Below the pieces are notes generated by a model. The model searched no databases. It was not told the DNA's origin and saw nothing but the letters and a program-made list of their open reading frames with translations. Shown here one piece after another: positions 25,938-34,599 of a DNA stretch of 34,931 nt. Position numbers and translations under genes: made by a program. The number at the start of each line of letters is the position of its first letter. The first letter of the stretch is position 1. Source of the stretch: Candidatus Rokuibacteriota bacterium (GTDB taxonomy: Bacteria > Methylomirabilota > Methylomirabilia > Rokubacteriales > CSP1-6); assembly GCA_003220345.1 (NCBI GenBank), contig QHSC01000134.1, positions 37,457 through 72,387 of the forward strand, given 5' to 3'.

Positions 25938-27899
25938 GAGCCTTCTCTTTCTCGGCCTTCGCGGCAGCGACGACCTTGTCCGCGAGGTGGGCGGGCACTT
26001 CCTCGTAGTGCGAGAACTCCATGGAGTAGGTCCCGCGGCCGCCCGTCATGGAGCGGAGGGAAGACTCGTAGGTCAGCATCTCGGGCATGGGCGCCTGCGC
26101 CCGCACGGAGACGATCTCGCCGTCCGGCTCCATGCCCACGATGCGCCCGCGGCGGCCGTTGAGGTCGCCGATGACATCCCCCGCGTTGTCGGAGCGACGT
26201 CGTGATAGGAGCCGTCGTAGAGCGTCACCCGCAGATCCACCACGGGATACCCCGCGAAGATGCCGCGCTTCATGCAATCGCGCACGCCCTTCTCCACGGA
26301 CGGGATGAAGTTGCGCGGCACCGCGCCCCCGAAGATGTCGTCCACGAACTCGAAGCCGCCGCCACGCTGGAGCGGCTCCACCTTGAGCCACACGTCGCCG
26401 TACTGTCCCCGGCCGCCCGTCTGCTTCTTGTACTTGCCCTGGACCTCCGCGCGTCCCTTGACCGTCTCCTTGTACGGAATGCGCGGGGGCAGGAGGTTGA
26501 CGTCCACGTTGTACTTGCGCTTCATCCGCTCCACCACCGTCTCCACGTGGAGCTGGCCCATGCCGGAGACGAGGAGCTGCTTCGTCTCGGGATCGTAGTG
26601 GTGATGCAGCGTCGGGTCCTCCTCAGCCATGCGGTGCAGCGCCGTGGAGATCTTGTCCTCGTCGCCGCGGCTCTTGGGCTGGATGGCGAAGGAGATGGAG
26701 GGCTCGGGAAAGGTGATGGCGGGCAGGATGACGGGCTGGCTTTCATCGCAGAGCGTGTCGCCCGTCAGGGTGTCCTTGAGCTTGGCGACCACGCCGATCT
26801 CCCCGGGGCCGAGCGACTCCACGGCCTTCTGGGTCTTGCCCATGAGATGGCCGAGATGCCCGATGCGCTCCTTCCCCCCGCGCGTGGCGTTGAGCACCTG
26901 GCTGTCCGCCTTGAAGGTGCCGGAGTAGACGCGGAAGAGGGACAGCTTGCCCACGTGCGGATCCGCGATGGTCTTGAAGACGACCGCGGAGAGCGGCGCC
27001 TTGGGGTCCCCGGCGCGCGTGACGGCTTGCTTCGTTCGGGGATCGGTGCCCTCCACCGCGCCCAGGTCGGCGGGCGAGGGAAACTCCTTGACGATGAGGT
27101 CCATGAGGGGCTGGATGCCCAGGCCCTTGGTGGAGGAGGCGGCGAGGACGGGCACGAGGGTTCCCGATCCGACGGCCTTGCCGAGCGCTCCGAGCATCTC
27201 CTCCTCGCCGATGCCGCCCTCCTCGAGGTACTTGGAGAGGAGGTCGTCGTCCGTTTCCGCCACCGCCTCGATGAGCTTCTCCCGCCACGTCTTCGCGTCG
27301 TCCATGACCTCGCCGGGGATGTCCGCCTCCTTCACCTTGCCGTCGGCGGCGACGAGGGCCTTCATGGCCACGAGATCGACGACGCCGGCAAAGCCGGACT
27401 CCGATCCCACGGGGATCTGGAGCGGGCACAGGCGTCCCTTGAGGCGCTTCTGGAGGGACTCGAGGGTGCGGAAGAAGTCGGCGCGCTCGCGGTCGAGACG
27501 GTTGATCACGATGGCCCGGGGCAGCCCGTACTCGTTGGCGTACTTCCAGACCTTCTCCGTCTGCACCTGCACGCCGGCCACCGCATCCACGACGATGACG
27601 GCCGCGCTCGCCGCGCGCAGTCCCGCCCGCGCGTCGGCCACGAAGTCGCCGTATCCGGGGGTGTCGATCAGGTTGAGGCGGTGGCCCTTCCAGTCGCAGA
27701 AGGCGACGGAGGTGCCGAGCGAGATCTTGCGCTTGATCTCGTCGGGGTCGAAGTCGGTGGTGGTGGTGCCGTCATCGACCTTGCCGAGCCGGTTGACGGC
27801 GCCGGCCGCGAAGAGGATGCCTTCCACCAGAGATGTCTTGCCGACTCCGCCGTGCCCCGCGAAGCCCACGTTGCGAATCTTAGAGATGTCCGTCGCCAT
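25933..27899 (-). pseudogene. EF-G-like translation GTPase (EF-G2 type), deleted and frameshifted
   Basis: The gene encodes an EF-G homologue of the FusA2 type. The N-terminal GTPase domain has GHGGVGKTSL (P-loop), DTPGYGDF (G3) and INRLDRERADF (G4). Domains II to IV run through KTVKGRAEVQGKYKKQTGG. Just after DGSYHDV (near 26195) the frame breaks. Downstream in another frame SDNAGDVIGDLNGRRGRI continues with the rest of domain V to the TAA at 25933. About 40-45 residues normally between these points are missing, and the remaining length is out of frame. Read as is, a 608-residue product with an aberrant C-terminus results. GGAGG six bases before the ATG marks the start. Confidence 0.85.
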
Positions 27900-28150
27900 G
27901 CCTGCCTCCCCTCGGCCCCATCGCGTAGGGAAACTTCGACTGCAGGAGAAAGGACGATGTGAAGAGGGATGCTACCACAGCGTTACGGAGTGTTCCAGCA
28001 CGTTGAGGGAAAAGAGAGGGGCGCCGGCATGCTCGATGCCCGCCGAGAGCACGCGTGCGCGAAGAGGGGGAGTGCGGGGGCCATTCGAGGCCGCCGCAGA
28101 CAAATGAATGTGTGGAACCGCTCGCTCGGACCGTCTCTTGTATCGGCCGG
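27900..28150 (-). promoter_or_regulatory. 251-bp intergenic region upstream of the EF-G-like gene
   Basis: No coding region or RNA gene is visible. On the minus strand TGGAAC, 17 bases, then TAGCAT (around 27970-28000) is a weak sigma70-like promoter candidate about 70-100 bases before the EF-G-like ATG. This gap separates the hopanoid operon from the next genes, so a promoter and a terminator are expected here, but I see no clear terminator hairpin. Confidence 0.3.
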
Positions 28151-29092
28151 CTACGGGCGGACGACTTTGTTCGCGAGCACGCCGATCTTCTCGACCTCGG
28201 CCTCCATGCGGTCCCCGGCCTTGAGGAAGCTGCCGGTGGCGGCGCCCACGCCGTCCGGCGTGCCGGTGGCGATGATGTCCGCGGGGAGCACCGTCATGCC
28301 GCGCGAGAGGACCTCGATGCACTGATCCACCGGGAAGATCATCTTGGAGGTGTGGCTGGACTGACGCACCTGTCCGTTGACGCGCATGGAGATGCTCAGG
28401 GCCTGCGGGTCCGGGATCTCGTCCGCGGTGACGAGGACGGGCCCCATGGGGCAGAAGGTGTCGAGTGACTTGCCCTTGAACCACTGCGTGTGCCGCTTCT
28501 GGAGGTCGCGGGCCGTCACGTCGTTGATCACCGTGTAGCCGAAGACGTGCTTGAGGGCATCGGGACGGCTGATGTCCCGGCCGGCGGTGCCCAGGACCAC
28601 GGCCAGCTCGACCTCGTAGTCGAGCTCCGTGGTGATCGCGTGATGGACCACGTCGTCCCCCGGGCCGACCACCGAGGTGCCGGGCTTGGTGAAGTAGACG
28701 GGATGCTCGGGCACGGCGGCGCCGCGCTCCGCCGCGTGGTCGGCATAGTTGCGGCCCAGGCAGAACACGTTGCGCGCGGGGTGCTGGATGGGCGCGAGGA
28801 GACGCACGCGCTTGAGCGGATAGGCGAGCTTGCGCCCGGCGAGGTCTTCAATGGCCTGCTGGTCCACGAGGCGCTTGCCATAGTCCCAGGCCTCGCGGCC
28901 GAGGGCCCAGGCCGGCTCGCCCCCCTGCACGAGCTCGAGCAGGCTCCTCGGGAAGCCTCCACGCCCGCGCCGCACGGCGCCGCGCTGGGCGGCCAGCTCC
29001 TTGGCGAGGCCGGCCAGATCCAGCACCGCCTCGTGCCACACCGCGCCCACCTTGGGCTCGCCGCGACCCCGGCGGAAGGTCACCAGCTGCAT
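28151..29092 (-). CDS. Fumarylacetoacetate hydrolase-family protein
   Basis: The 313-residue product has an N-terminal domain beginning MQLVTFRRGRGEPKVG and a C-terminal FAH domain. The latter carries the metal-binding acidic residues in TTELDYEVELAVVLG and the catalytic-loop motif NVFCLGRNYADHAAE. The C-terminal signature is ATGTPDGVGAAT. Members hydrolyse or decarboxylate diketo-acids and related compounds; oxaloacetate decarboxylase/acylpyruvase-type activities are common in this group. The exact substrate cannot be read. The ATG at 29092 has GGGGAG upstream within the last codons of ispH, one base away, so the two genes are co-transcribed. Confidence 0.9.
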   Translation of the reverse strand: MQLVTFRRGRGEPKVGAVWHEAVLDLAGLAKELAAQRGAVRRGRGGFPRSLLELVQGGEPAWALGREAWDYGKRLVDQQAIEDLAGRKLAYPLKRVRLLAPIQHPARNVFCLGRNYADHAAERGAAVPEHPVYFTKPGTSVVGPGDDVVHHAITTELDYEVELAVVLGTAGRDISRPDALKHVFGYTVINDVTARDLQKRHTQWFKGKSLDTFCPMGPVLVTADEIPDPQALSISMRVNGQVRQSSHTSKMIFPVDQCIEVLSRGMTVLPADIIATGTPDGVGAATGSFLKAGDRMEAEVEKIGVLANKVVRP

Positions 29093-29093
29093 G

Positions 29094-30095
29094 CTACTGG
29101 CTCCCCGCGGCGACGCCGCTCCGCTGAGGCAAGGTCTTGCCGCCCTGACGGGCGATGTCTTCCAGCTCTCGCGGCAGCCCGAAGCGCACGTCCTCCTCGA
29201 CGACATGGACCTCGCGCACGGCGACCCGGCCCGCCTGCTGGAGCGCCTGGACCACCTCAGTGACCAGAAACTCCGGGGTGGAGGCCCCCGCCGTGACGCC
29301 CACGCGCTGGGAGCCCGCCAGCCATTCGGTCTTGATGTCGTTCTTGTCGTTGATGAGGTACGAGGGCGTGCCCATGACGGTCGACACCTCGACGAGCCGG
29401 TTCGCGTTGGAGCTGTTGGCGGCGCCGATGACGAGCAGGACATCGACTTCCCCCGCCACCGTCTTGGCCGAGGCCTGGCGATTCTGCGTGGCGTAGCAGA
29501 TGTCGTCCTTGGCAGGGCCCGCGATCTTGGGAAAGCGCCGGCGCAGCGCCTCGATGCAGTCGCGGGTATCGTCGACGCTGAGCGTGGTCTGGGTCAGGTA
29601 GGCAACCTTGTCGGGGTCGGGGATCTGGAGCCTGTCCACTTCCTCGGGATGGGCGATGAGGAACATGCGCTCGGGCGCCTCTCCCATGGTGCCCACCACC
29701 TCGTCGTGGTCGGCGTGGCCGACGAGCACGATGCTGTACCCCTCGCGCGCGTAGCGGATGGCCTCCAGGTGCACCTTGGTCACGAGCGGACAGGTGGCGT
29801 CGATCACCCGCAGCCCGCGCCGCCGCGCCTCCTGGCGCACGGCCGGGGAGACGCCGTGCGCGCTGAAGATCACCGTGGCGTCGTCGGGCACCTCGTCGAG
29901 CTCGTCCACGAAGTGGGCGCCCTTGGCCCGGAGGGCCTCGACGACATGCCGGTTGTGCACGATCTCGCGGCGCACGTAGACAGGCGGCGGGCAGACCTGG
30001 AGGGCCAGCTCCACGATGTCGATGGCGCGATCCACGCCGGCGCAGAAGCCGCGCGGCCCTGCGAGCACGATTTCCTGGAGGGGGATGGTGGCCAT
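29094..30095 (-). CDS. ispH: 4-hydroxy-3-methylbut-2-enyl diphosphate reductase
   Basis: This is the last enzyme of the MEP pathway, making IPP and DMAPP. The 333 residues contain the three conserved iron-sulfur cysteines in PRGFCAGVDRAI, DATCPLVTKVH and DDICYATQNRQ. The substrate-binding IGAANSSNANRL motif and the acid-base glutamate region (GASTPEFLV) are also present. Family-typical length. It follows the PagL-like gene by 11 bp and would supply the isoprenoid units for the hopanoid genes upstream in the same operon. Confidence 0.97.
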   Translation of the reverse strand: MATIPLQEIVLAGPRGFCAGVDRAIDIVELALQVCPPPVYVRREIVHNRHVVEALRAKGAHFVDELDEVPDDATVIFSAHGVSPAVRQEARRRGLRVIDATCPLVTKVHLEAIRYAREGYSIVLVGHADHDEVVGTMGEAPERMFLIAHPEEVDRLQIPDPDKVAYLTQTTLSVDDTRDCIEALRRRFPKIAGPAKDDICYATQNRQASAKTVAGEVDVLLVIGAANSSNANRLVEVSTVMGTPSYLINDKNDIKTEWLAGSQRVGVTAGASTPEFLVTEVVQALQQAGRVAVREVHVVEEDVRFGLPRELEDIARQGGKTLPQRSGVAAGSQ

Positions 30096-30106
30096 ATGCC
30101 CTCAGT

Positions 30107-30718
30107 CTACTTGAAGTACCAGGTCAGTCCCACGATACCGCTATCCGAGTTGAAGCCGCGGTTCTTCTTGTACAGGTGCCCGTTGGAGATGTGCTGGAAG
30201 CGGTAACCGACATTGACGGCCAGTCCCGGCGTGATGAAGTAGGAGACGCCGAGACCCGCTTCGAGGACGTACGTGAAGGGCGAGTCGATCTCCAGCACCT
30301 TGAGGTCGGTGCCCGCGGCCCCCGCCGTGCCTTCGAGGTACGGGACGAAGCGCCCGACCGAGAGTCCCAGCAGGTGATAGCGGAAGGCCAGCTTCAGGCC
30401 TTCGGCCGTCGCCTCCTTCGGACCGAGATAGTACTGAAACCAGCCCTCGAGGCCGGTCTCGAAAGCCCCGTGAAGGATGCTGGGGCCGAACGGCTCGAAG
30501 AAGAAATACGAGAGCCGGGGATTGAAGTTGACGAAGGAGATGCCCGAGAGCCGTCCGTGGTTCTCGACATTGTTCTGGGCCCCCCCGCCGAAGGACAGCC
30601 CGATCGCCTTGGTCCCCTGGGCAAACTCCTGCTCGGCGTCGAAGGCGGCCGCCCCCACGGGCGCCGTGGCCACCGCGAGCAAGAGCAGGAGCAGACCCAG
30701 CGCGCAGCGTCTCGTCAT
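30107..30718 (-). CDS. PagL-like lipid A 3-O-deacylase/acyloxyacyl hydrolase-family outer-membrane protein
   Basis: The 203-residue product has a signal peptide (MTRRCALGLLLLLLAVATA, cleaved near GAAA). Alternating amphipathic strands follow, as in a small beta-barrel, ending in an aromatic-containing TWYFK. The motif YRFQHISNGHLYKKNRG carries the His-Ser pair and downstream Asn of the PagL family, which removes the 3-O-acyl chain from lipid A in the outer membrane. An acidic third catalytic residue cannot be fixed by eye. The ATG overlaps the upstream dehydrogenase stop by four bases. Its presence implies an outer membrane with LPS and a link between lipid A and hopanoid remodelling. Confidence 0.82.
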   Translation of the reverse strand: MTRRCALGLLLLLLAVATAPVGAAAFDAEQEFAQGTKAIGLSFGGGAQNNVENHGRLSGISFVNFNPRLSYFFFEPFGPSILHGAFETGLEGWFQYYLGPKEATAEGLKLAFRYHLLGLSVGRFVPYLEGTAGAAGTDLKVLEIDSPFTYVLEAGLGVSYFITPGLAVNVGYRFQHISNGHLYKKNRGFNSDSGIVGLTWYFK

Positions 30719-31740
30719 GGCTCTATCAGTACCTTGAGCGCCTCTCCGCGCTCCATCAGCCCTAGGGCCTCACGGACTCGCTCGAGGCCCATGGTGTGAG
30801 TGACAAGACCGTCGGGCACCAGGCTCTCGGACTCGAGGAGCCCGACGGCCTGACGGATCAGAGCCGGCGTATGGTGAAATGCCCCGACCAGTGTCAGCTC
30901 CTCGTAATGCGCCCGCCGTGTGTCCACTGCGATGGTCGTGCCCGGGGCGCAACCGCCAAAGAATACCACGGTCCCGCCGCGCCCCACAGAAGCCACGGCC
31001 TGCTCCCAGACCTCCGGGCGCCCCGTCGCGTCGATCACGACCTCGGGGCCCCGACCGCTTGTCATGTCGCGCAGTTGGCCCACCAGATCATGGGTCAGCG
31101 AGCTGTCGACACACTCGGCCAGACCCAGCTCCCGCACCCGCTCGAGACGCCAGCCGGGCTTGCCTACGAGGACGACCCTGGCCTTGCGCTGTGCGGCCGA
31201 CAGGGCGAGGAGACAGCCGAGGGGCCCATGACCAATCACCGCCACCGTCATGCCCGCCTCCACCCTTCCCCGCTCGACGCCGAGGAGCGCGCAGGCCAGC
31301 GGCTCGGCAAAGGCCGCGCGGCGCGCGGGCAAGCTCGCGCCCAGGCGCACGACATTGGTGGCGCAGAGCCGGGGCGGCAAGGCGACGAATTCGCCGTAGG
31401 CGCCGTTGACGAAGAGGAGGTCCTCGCACAGATTGTGGCGGCCTTCCCGACAGAAGCGGCACTGGCCACAGGGCGCCGAATTGGCGGCGACCACGCGGTC
31501 TCCCTCCCGCACTCCGGCCGCGCCCGATCCCACGCGCGTCACCGTGCCAGCAAACTCGTGGCCGAAGACGGTGGGAACGTGAGGAATCATCACGGGGTGG
31601 CCGCGGCGCAGCACCTTGACGTCCGTCCCGCACGTGAGGGCGGCCTCGATCCTGACGACGATCCCCCCGGCCTCCGGCTCGGGAATCGGGAGGTCTTCGA
31701 AGCGGAGATCTCCCGGTCCATGGAAGACCTGCGCCCTCAT
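30715..31740 (-). CDS. Zinc-type medium-chain alcohol dehydrogenase, copy 1
   Basis: The 341-residue MDR-family enzyme has catalytic zinc ligands in ALTCGTDVK and FGHEFAG. The structural-zinc cysteines are in CGQCRFCREGRHNLC, and the NAD-binding motif GHGPLGCLLA is near residue 175. Sorbitol/threonine/L-iditol dehydrogenases are the nearest type. The substrate is not evident; the setting in a hopanoid operon hints at a side-chain sugar or polyol, as inference only. It overlaps the second dehydrogenase upstream and the PagL-like gene downstream by four bases each, and shares the same layout with its neighbour, so the two probably arose by an old duplication. Confidence 0.88.
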   Translation of the reverse strand: MRAQVFHGPGDLRFEDLPIPEPEAGGIVVRIEAALTCGTDVKVLRRGHPVMIPHVPTVFGHEFAGTVTRVGSGAAGVREGDRVVAANSAPCGQCRFCREGRHNLCEDLLFVNGAYGEFVALPPRLCATNVVRLGASLPARRAAFAEPLACALLGVERGRVEAGMTVAVIGHGPLGCLLALSAAQRKARVVLVGKPGWRLERVRELGLAECVDSSLTHDLVGQLRDMTSGRGPEVVIDATGRPEVWEQAVASVGRGGTVVFFGGCAPGTTIAVDTRRAHYEELTLVGAFHHTPALIRQAVGLLESESLVPDGLVTHTMGLERVREALGLMERGEALKVLIEP

Positions 31741-32747
31741 GGCGTGACGTACACCTTCACGGCTTCGTGGCGCCGCATCAGCTCGACCCCCCGGGCCAGC
31801 TCGCCGAGGGGCAGTCGGTGGGTGATGAGCCCGTCGACGCGGATCCGGCCCGTGGCGAGCGCGTCGAAGGCCTCGCGAAGCTCGGTCGGCGATGACGAGT
31901 ACGTCGAGGAGATGGTCAGCTCGCGGTGGTAGAGATCGGCGAGGGGCAGGGGCAGCGCCGCCCCATCGCCTCCCGCGAAATAGTGGACGTGGCCGCCATC
32001 GCGGAGGCGCGCGGCCACCCAAGGGAGGAGCGATCCCCCGCCCGCCGTGAGCATGGCCACGTCCGCTCCCCGGCCTTCTGTCGCCTCACTCAGGGCGGCG
32101 TCCAGCTCCGCATCGACGTCGAAGACCCGCGCGCCCGCGGCGCGGCCGAGCGCGCGACGGCCGGCCACGAGATCGGCGCCGAAGACGGCTGTTCCCGCGA
32201 GCGCGAAGGCCTGGCTGAGCAGGCAGCCGATGGAGCCCAGCCCGATGACGAGCGCGGCGTCGCCCGCCACCGCGCCGGAGCGCTTGACCGCGCGCAGGCA
32301 ACAGGCCAGAGGCTCGACGAACGACGCCGTCTCGTCGCTCATGCCGGGGGGAAGGGCGAAGGTCGCGTGCTCGACATTGGGGGCGGGCACCCGGCAGAGC
32401 TCCGCGAAGCCGCCGGGGTCGAGATTGATGCGCTTGAAGGCGCGGCACATGGACGCGCTGCCGCGCCGGCAGTAGTGGCAGCGGAAGCAGGGCACGTGAT
32501 GTGCCACGACCACGCGCTGGCCGACGCTGAATCTCGTGACGGCGGCGCCCACCGCGATCACCTCGCCCACCACCTCGTGGCCGAAGACGGCGGGCGCCCG
32601 CGTGTCGGGGCTCAGGATCTTCAGGATGTCCGAGCCGCAGAGGCCACAGCCGCGCACCCGCACGAGCAGCTCGCCCGCCCCCGCGACGGGCTCGGGCCAG
32701 TCGCGCAGCTCGAGGTCGCCCGGCCCCCCGTACACCGCCGCCTTCAC
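31737..32747 (-). CDS. Zinc-type medium-chain alcohol dehydrogenase, copy 2
   Basis: The 336-residue MDR-family enzyme starts at GTG (VKAAVYGGPGD). Catalytic zinc ligands lie in GCGLCGSDILK and FGHEVVGEV. The structural zinc cysteines are in CFRCHYCRRGSASMC, and the dinucleotide motif is GLGSIGCLLSQA. The GTG overlaps the hpnD stop (GTGA) and its own stop overlaps the next dehydrogenase. It is clearly paralogous to that gene but well diverged. Two adjacent MDR enzymes could act in sequence or as a heteromer on one substrate; the substrate is unknown. Confidence 0.87.
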   Translation of the reverse strand: MKAAVYGGPGDLELRDWPEPVAGAGELLVRVRGCGLCGSDILKILSPDTRAPAVFGHEVVGEVIAVGAAVTRFSVGQRVVVAHHVPCFRCHYCRRGSASMCRAFKRINLDPGGFAELCRVPAPNVEHATFALPPGMSDETASFVEPLACCLRAVKRSGAVAGDAALVIGLGSIGCLLSQAFALAGTAVFGADLVAGRRALGRAAGARVFDVDAELDAALSEATEGRGADVAMLTAGGGSLLPWVAARLRDGGHVHYFAGGDGAALPLPLADLYHRELTISSTYSSSPTELREAFDALATGRIRVDGLITHRLPLGELARGVELMRRHEAVKVYVTP

Positions 32748-33598
32748 GCCTGACGATCCCCCCAGCGCGAGCGGGTCCAGCAGCGCAGGGCGATGCCGAG
32801 CTTCTTCGGGGTCGGCACGCTCACGCGCTCGCCGAAGACCCGGTAGCGCCGCCGCTCCATGGCCTGGAGCAGTGCGAAATACGTCCGGCCCATGATCTCG
32901 GCCGCGAAGAGGGTCCGCGCGTCGGAGCGGGGCAGGGCCGCCCACGCGCGCTCGTAGTACGTGCGCGCGCGCGCGGCCTGGGCGGTCATCAGCTCGACGA
33001 ACTCGGGCGTGTACCGTCCCGCGGCGAGGTCGTCGGCCTTGACGCCGAAGCTCCGCAGGTCCTCCTGCGGCACGTAGACGCGCCCGGCGCGGGCGTCCGG
33101 CTGCACGTCGCGCATGATGTTGGTGAGCTGGAGGGCCACCCCGAGATCGACCGCGTACTGGCGCGCCCGGGTGTCCGCGTAGCCGAAGATCTCGATGCAG
33201 CAGAGCCCGACCGCCGAGGCCACGCGATAGCAATACGGGTAGAGGTCCTCGAAGGTCTCGTACGTCGAGCGCCCGAGGTCCATCTCGACGCCGGCGATGA
33301 TCTCGAGGAGGGCAGAGCGCGGGATGGGGAAGAGCTTCACGGCCTCCTGCAGTCGCTCGGCCGCCGGGTGCTCGGGCGTGCCCTCGTAGACGCGTCGGAT
33401 CTCCTCCCGCCAGCGCGCAAGCTCCCCGCGTTGAGCGGCGCGATCCTGTCCCAGATCCACCGCGTCGTCCACGATGCGGCAGAAGGCGTACACGGCGTAG
33501 ATGGCCTCGCGCTGCGGACGCGGGAGGGTGAGGAAGGCGAAGAAGAAGTTCGAGCGGCTCTTCCGCGTGATCCTCGAGACGAACTTGGTGGCGTTCAT
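32744..33598 (-). CDS. hpnD: Presqualene diphosphate synthase HpnD (squalene/phytoene synthase family)
   Basis: The 284-residue prenyl-transferase has both aspartate-rich motifs: FCRIVDDAVDLG near residue 40 and LTNIMRDVQPDARAGRVY near residue 165. In the bacterial three-step route to squalene, HpnD condenses two farnesyl diphosphates to presqualene diphosphate; HpnC and HpnE finish the job. HpnC and HpnE are not in the window, so assignment as HpnD rather than HpnC or a phytoene synthase rests on resemblance and its place next to hpnA. The ATG overlaps the hpnA stop by four bases. Confidence 0.87.
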   Translation of the reverse strand: MNATKFVSRITRKSRSNFFFAFLTLPRPQREAIYAVYAFCRIVDDAVDLGQDRAAQRGELARWREEIRRVYEGTPEHPAAERLQEAVKLFPIPRSALLEIIAGVEMDLGRSTYETFEDLYPYCYRVASAVGLCCIEIFGYADTRARQYAVDLGVALQLTNIMRDVQPDARAGRVYVPQEDLRSFGVKADDLAAGRYTPEFVELMTAQAARARTYYERAWAALPRSDARTLFAAEIMGRTYFALLQAMERRRYRVFGERVSVPTPKKLGIALRCWTRSRWGDRQA

Positions 33599-34599
33599 GC
33601 GGCCTTGGCGGGCCGCGGAGCGTAGCCGCGCTCCACGAACCAGGTGACGGCGTCCCGCAGGGCGTCTTCCGCAGGCGTCTGGGGCAGGCCGAGCTCGCGC
33701 ACGGCCTTGGCCGCGCTGAAGTACATGCGCTTGCGCGCCATGCGCACGGCATCGAGGGCCACCTCCGGCGCGCCCCCCGTCACCCGCGCCGCGCTCTCCA
33801 TGCAGAAAGCGGCGAGCCAGGCGACACCGTAAGGGACGCGGAACCGCGGGGCGCGCACGCCCGTGAAGGAGGCAAGGGCGCGGAAGATCTCGATGAGCGC
33901 CATGTTCCGATTGCCCAGGACGTACTTCTGCCCCGCCTTGCCGCGATCGCCGGCCAGGATGTGGCCCCGCGCGACGTCGCGCACGTGGACGATGTTCAGC
34001 CCGGTGTCGAGCGAGCCCACCATCTTGCCCTTGAGGAAATCCACGATCATCTGCCCCGTGGGCGTCGGCTTGATGTCCCACGGCCCCACGGGCGCCGAGG
34101 GATTGACGATGACCACGGGCGCCCCCCGGGCCGCCAGCTCGTCGACCACGCGCTCGGCGAGAAATTTCGACGCCTTGTACGGGCCGACCATGTCCTCGAG
34201 GCCGACCGGGGTCGTCTCGTCGCCCGGCGTGCCGTCCCTGGGGATGCCCAGCGCTCCCACGGTGGACGTGTACACGATGCGCTCGGCGCCGGCCTCCACG
34301 GCCGCTTCGAGGACGTGGCGGGTGCCGTCGACGTTGGCGCGATAGAGCTCGCGCGAGTCCCGGGCCCACAAACGGTAATCGGCGGCGACGTGATAGACAC
34401 GTCGCGCGCCCGCCACCGCGGCGCGGAGCGAGTCGCGGTCGAGCAAATCGCCCTCGGCGATCTCGACGCGGCAGCCTTCGAGGGCCCGCCGGTCGCTCCC
34501 CGGACGCGCGAGCACGCGCACGGTGCGGCCATCGGCGAGAAGCTCGCGGACGAGATTGGCCCCGACGAACCCGGTCCCCCCCGTGACGAGCGCGTCCAT
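33595..34599 (-). CDS. hpnA: Hopanoid-associated sugar epimerase HpnA
   Basis: This extended short-chain dehydrogenase/NAD-dependent epimerase of 334 residues has the N-terminal TGGTGFVGANLVREL dinucleotide motif. A YTSTVGALG stretch and the catalytic YKASKFLAE (YxxxK) follow. The product resembles the dihydroflavonol reductase-like HpnA group found in hopanoid clusters. Its precise reaction is not established. The start at MDALVTGGTG overlaps the hpnG stop by one base (TGATG), and hpnD follows with a four-base overlap. Confidence 0.88.
   Translation of the reverse strand: MDALVTGGTGFVGANLVRELLADGRTVRVLARPGSDRRALEGCRVEIAEGDLLDRDSLRAAVAGARRVYHVAADYRLWARDSRELYRANVDGTRHVLEAAVEAGAERIVYTSTVGALGIPRDGTPGDETTPVGLEDMVGPYKASKFLAERVVDELAARGAPVVIVNPSAPVGPWDIKPTPTGQMIVDFLKGKMVGSLDTGLNIVHVRDVARGHILAGDRGKAGQKYVLGNRNMALIEIFRALASFTGVRAPRFRVPYGVAWLAAFCMESAARVTGGAPEVALDAVRMARKRMYFSAAKAVRELGLPQTPAEDALRDAVTWFVERGYAPRPAKAA

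Noticed and set aside
27900..28150. Possible tRNA or small RNA in the largest intergenic gap
   Set aside because: No cloverleaf, no CCA-like end and no strong stem could be found on either strand.
30715..32747. Possible recent tandem duplication of the dehydrogenase gene
   Set aside because: The two proteins share the fold and metal sites but differ over most residues, so the duplication is old and not a repeat feature.
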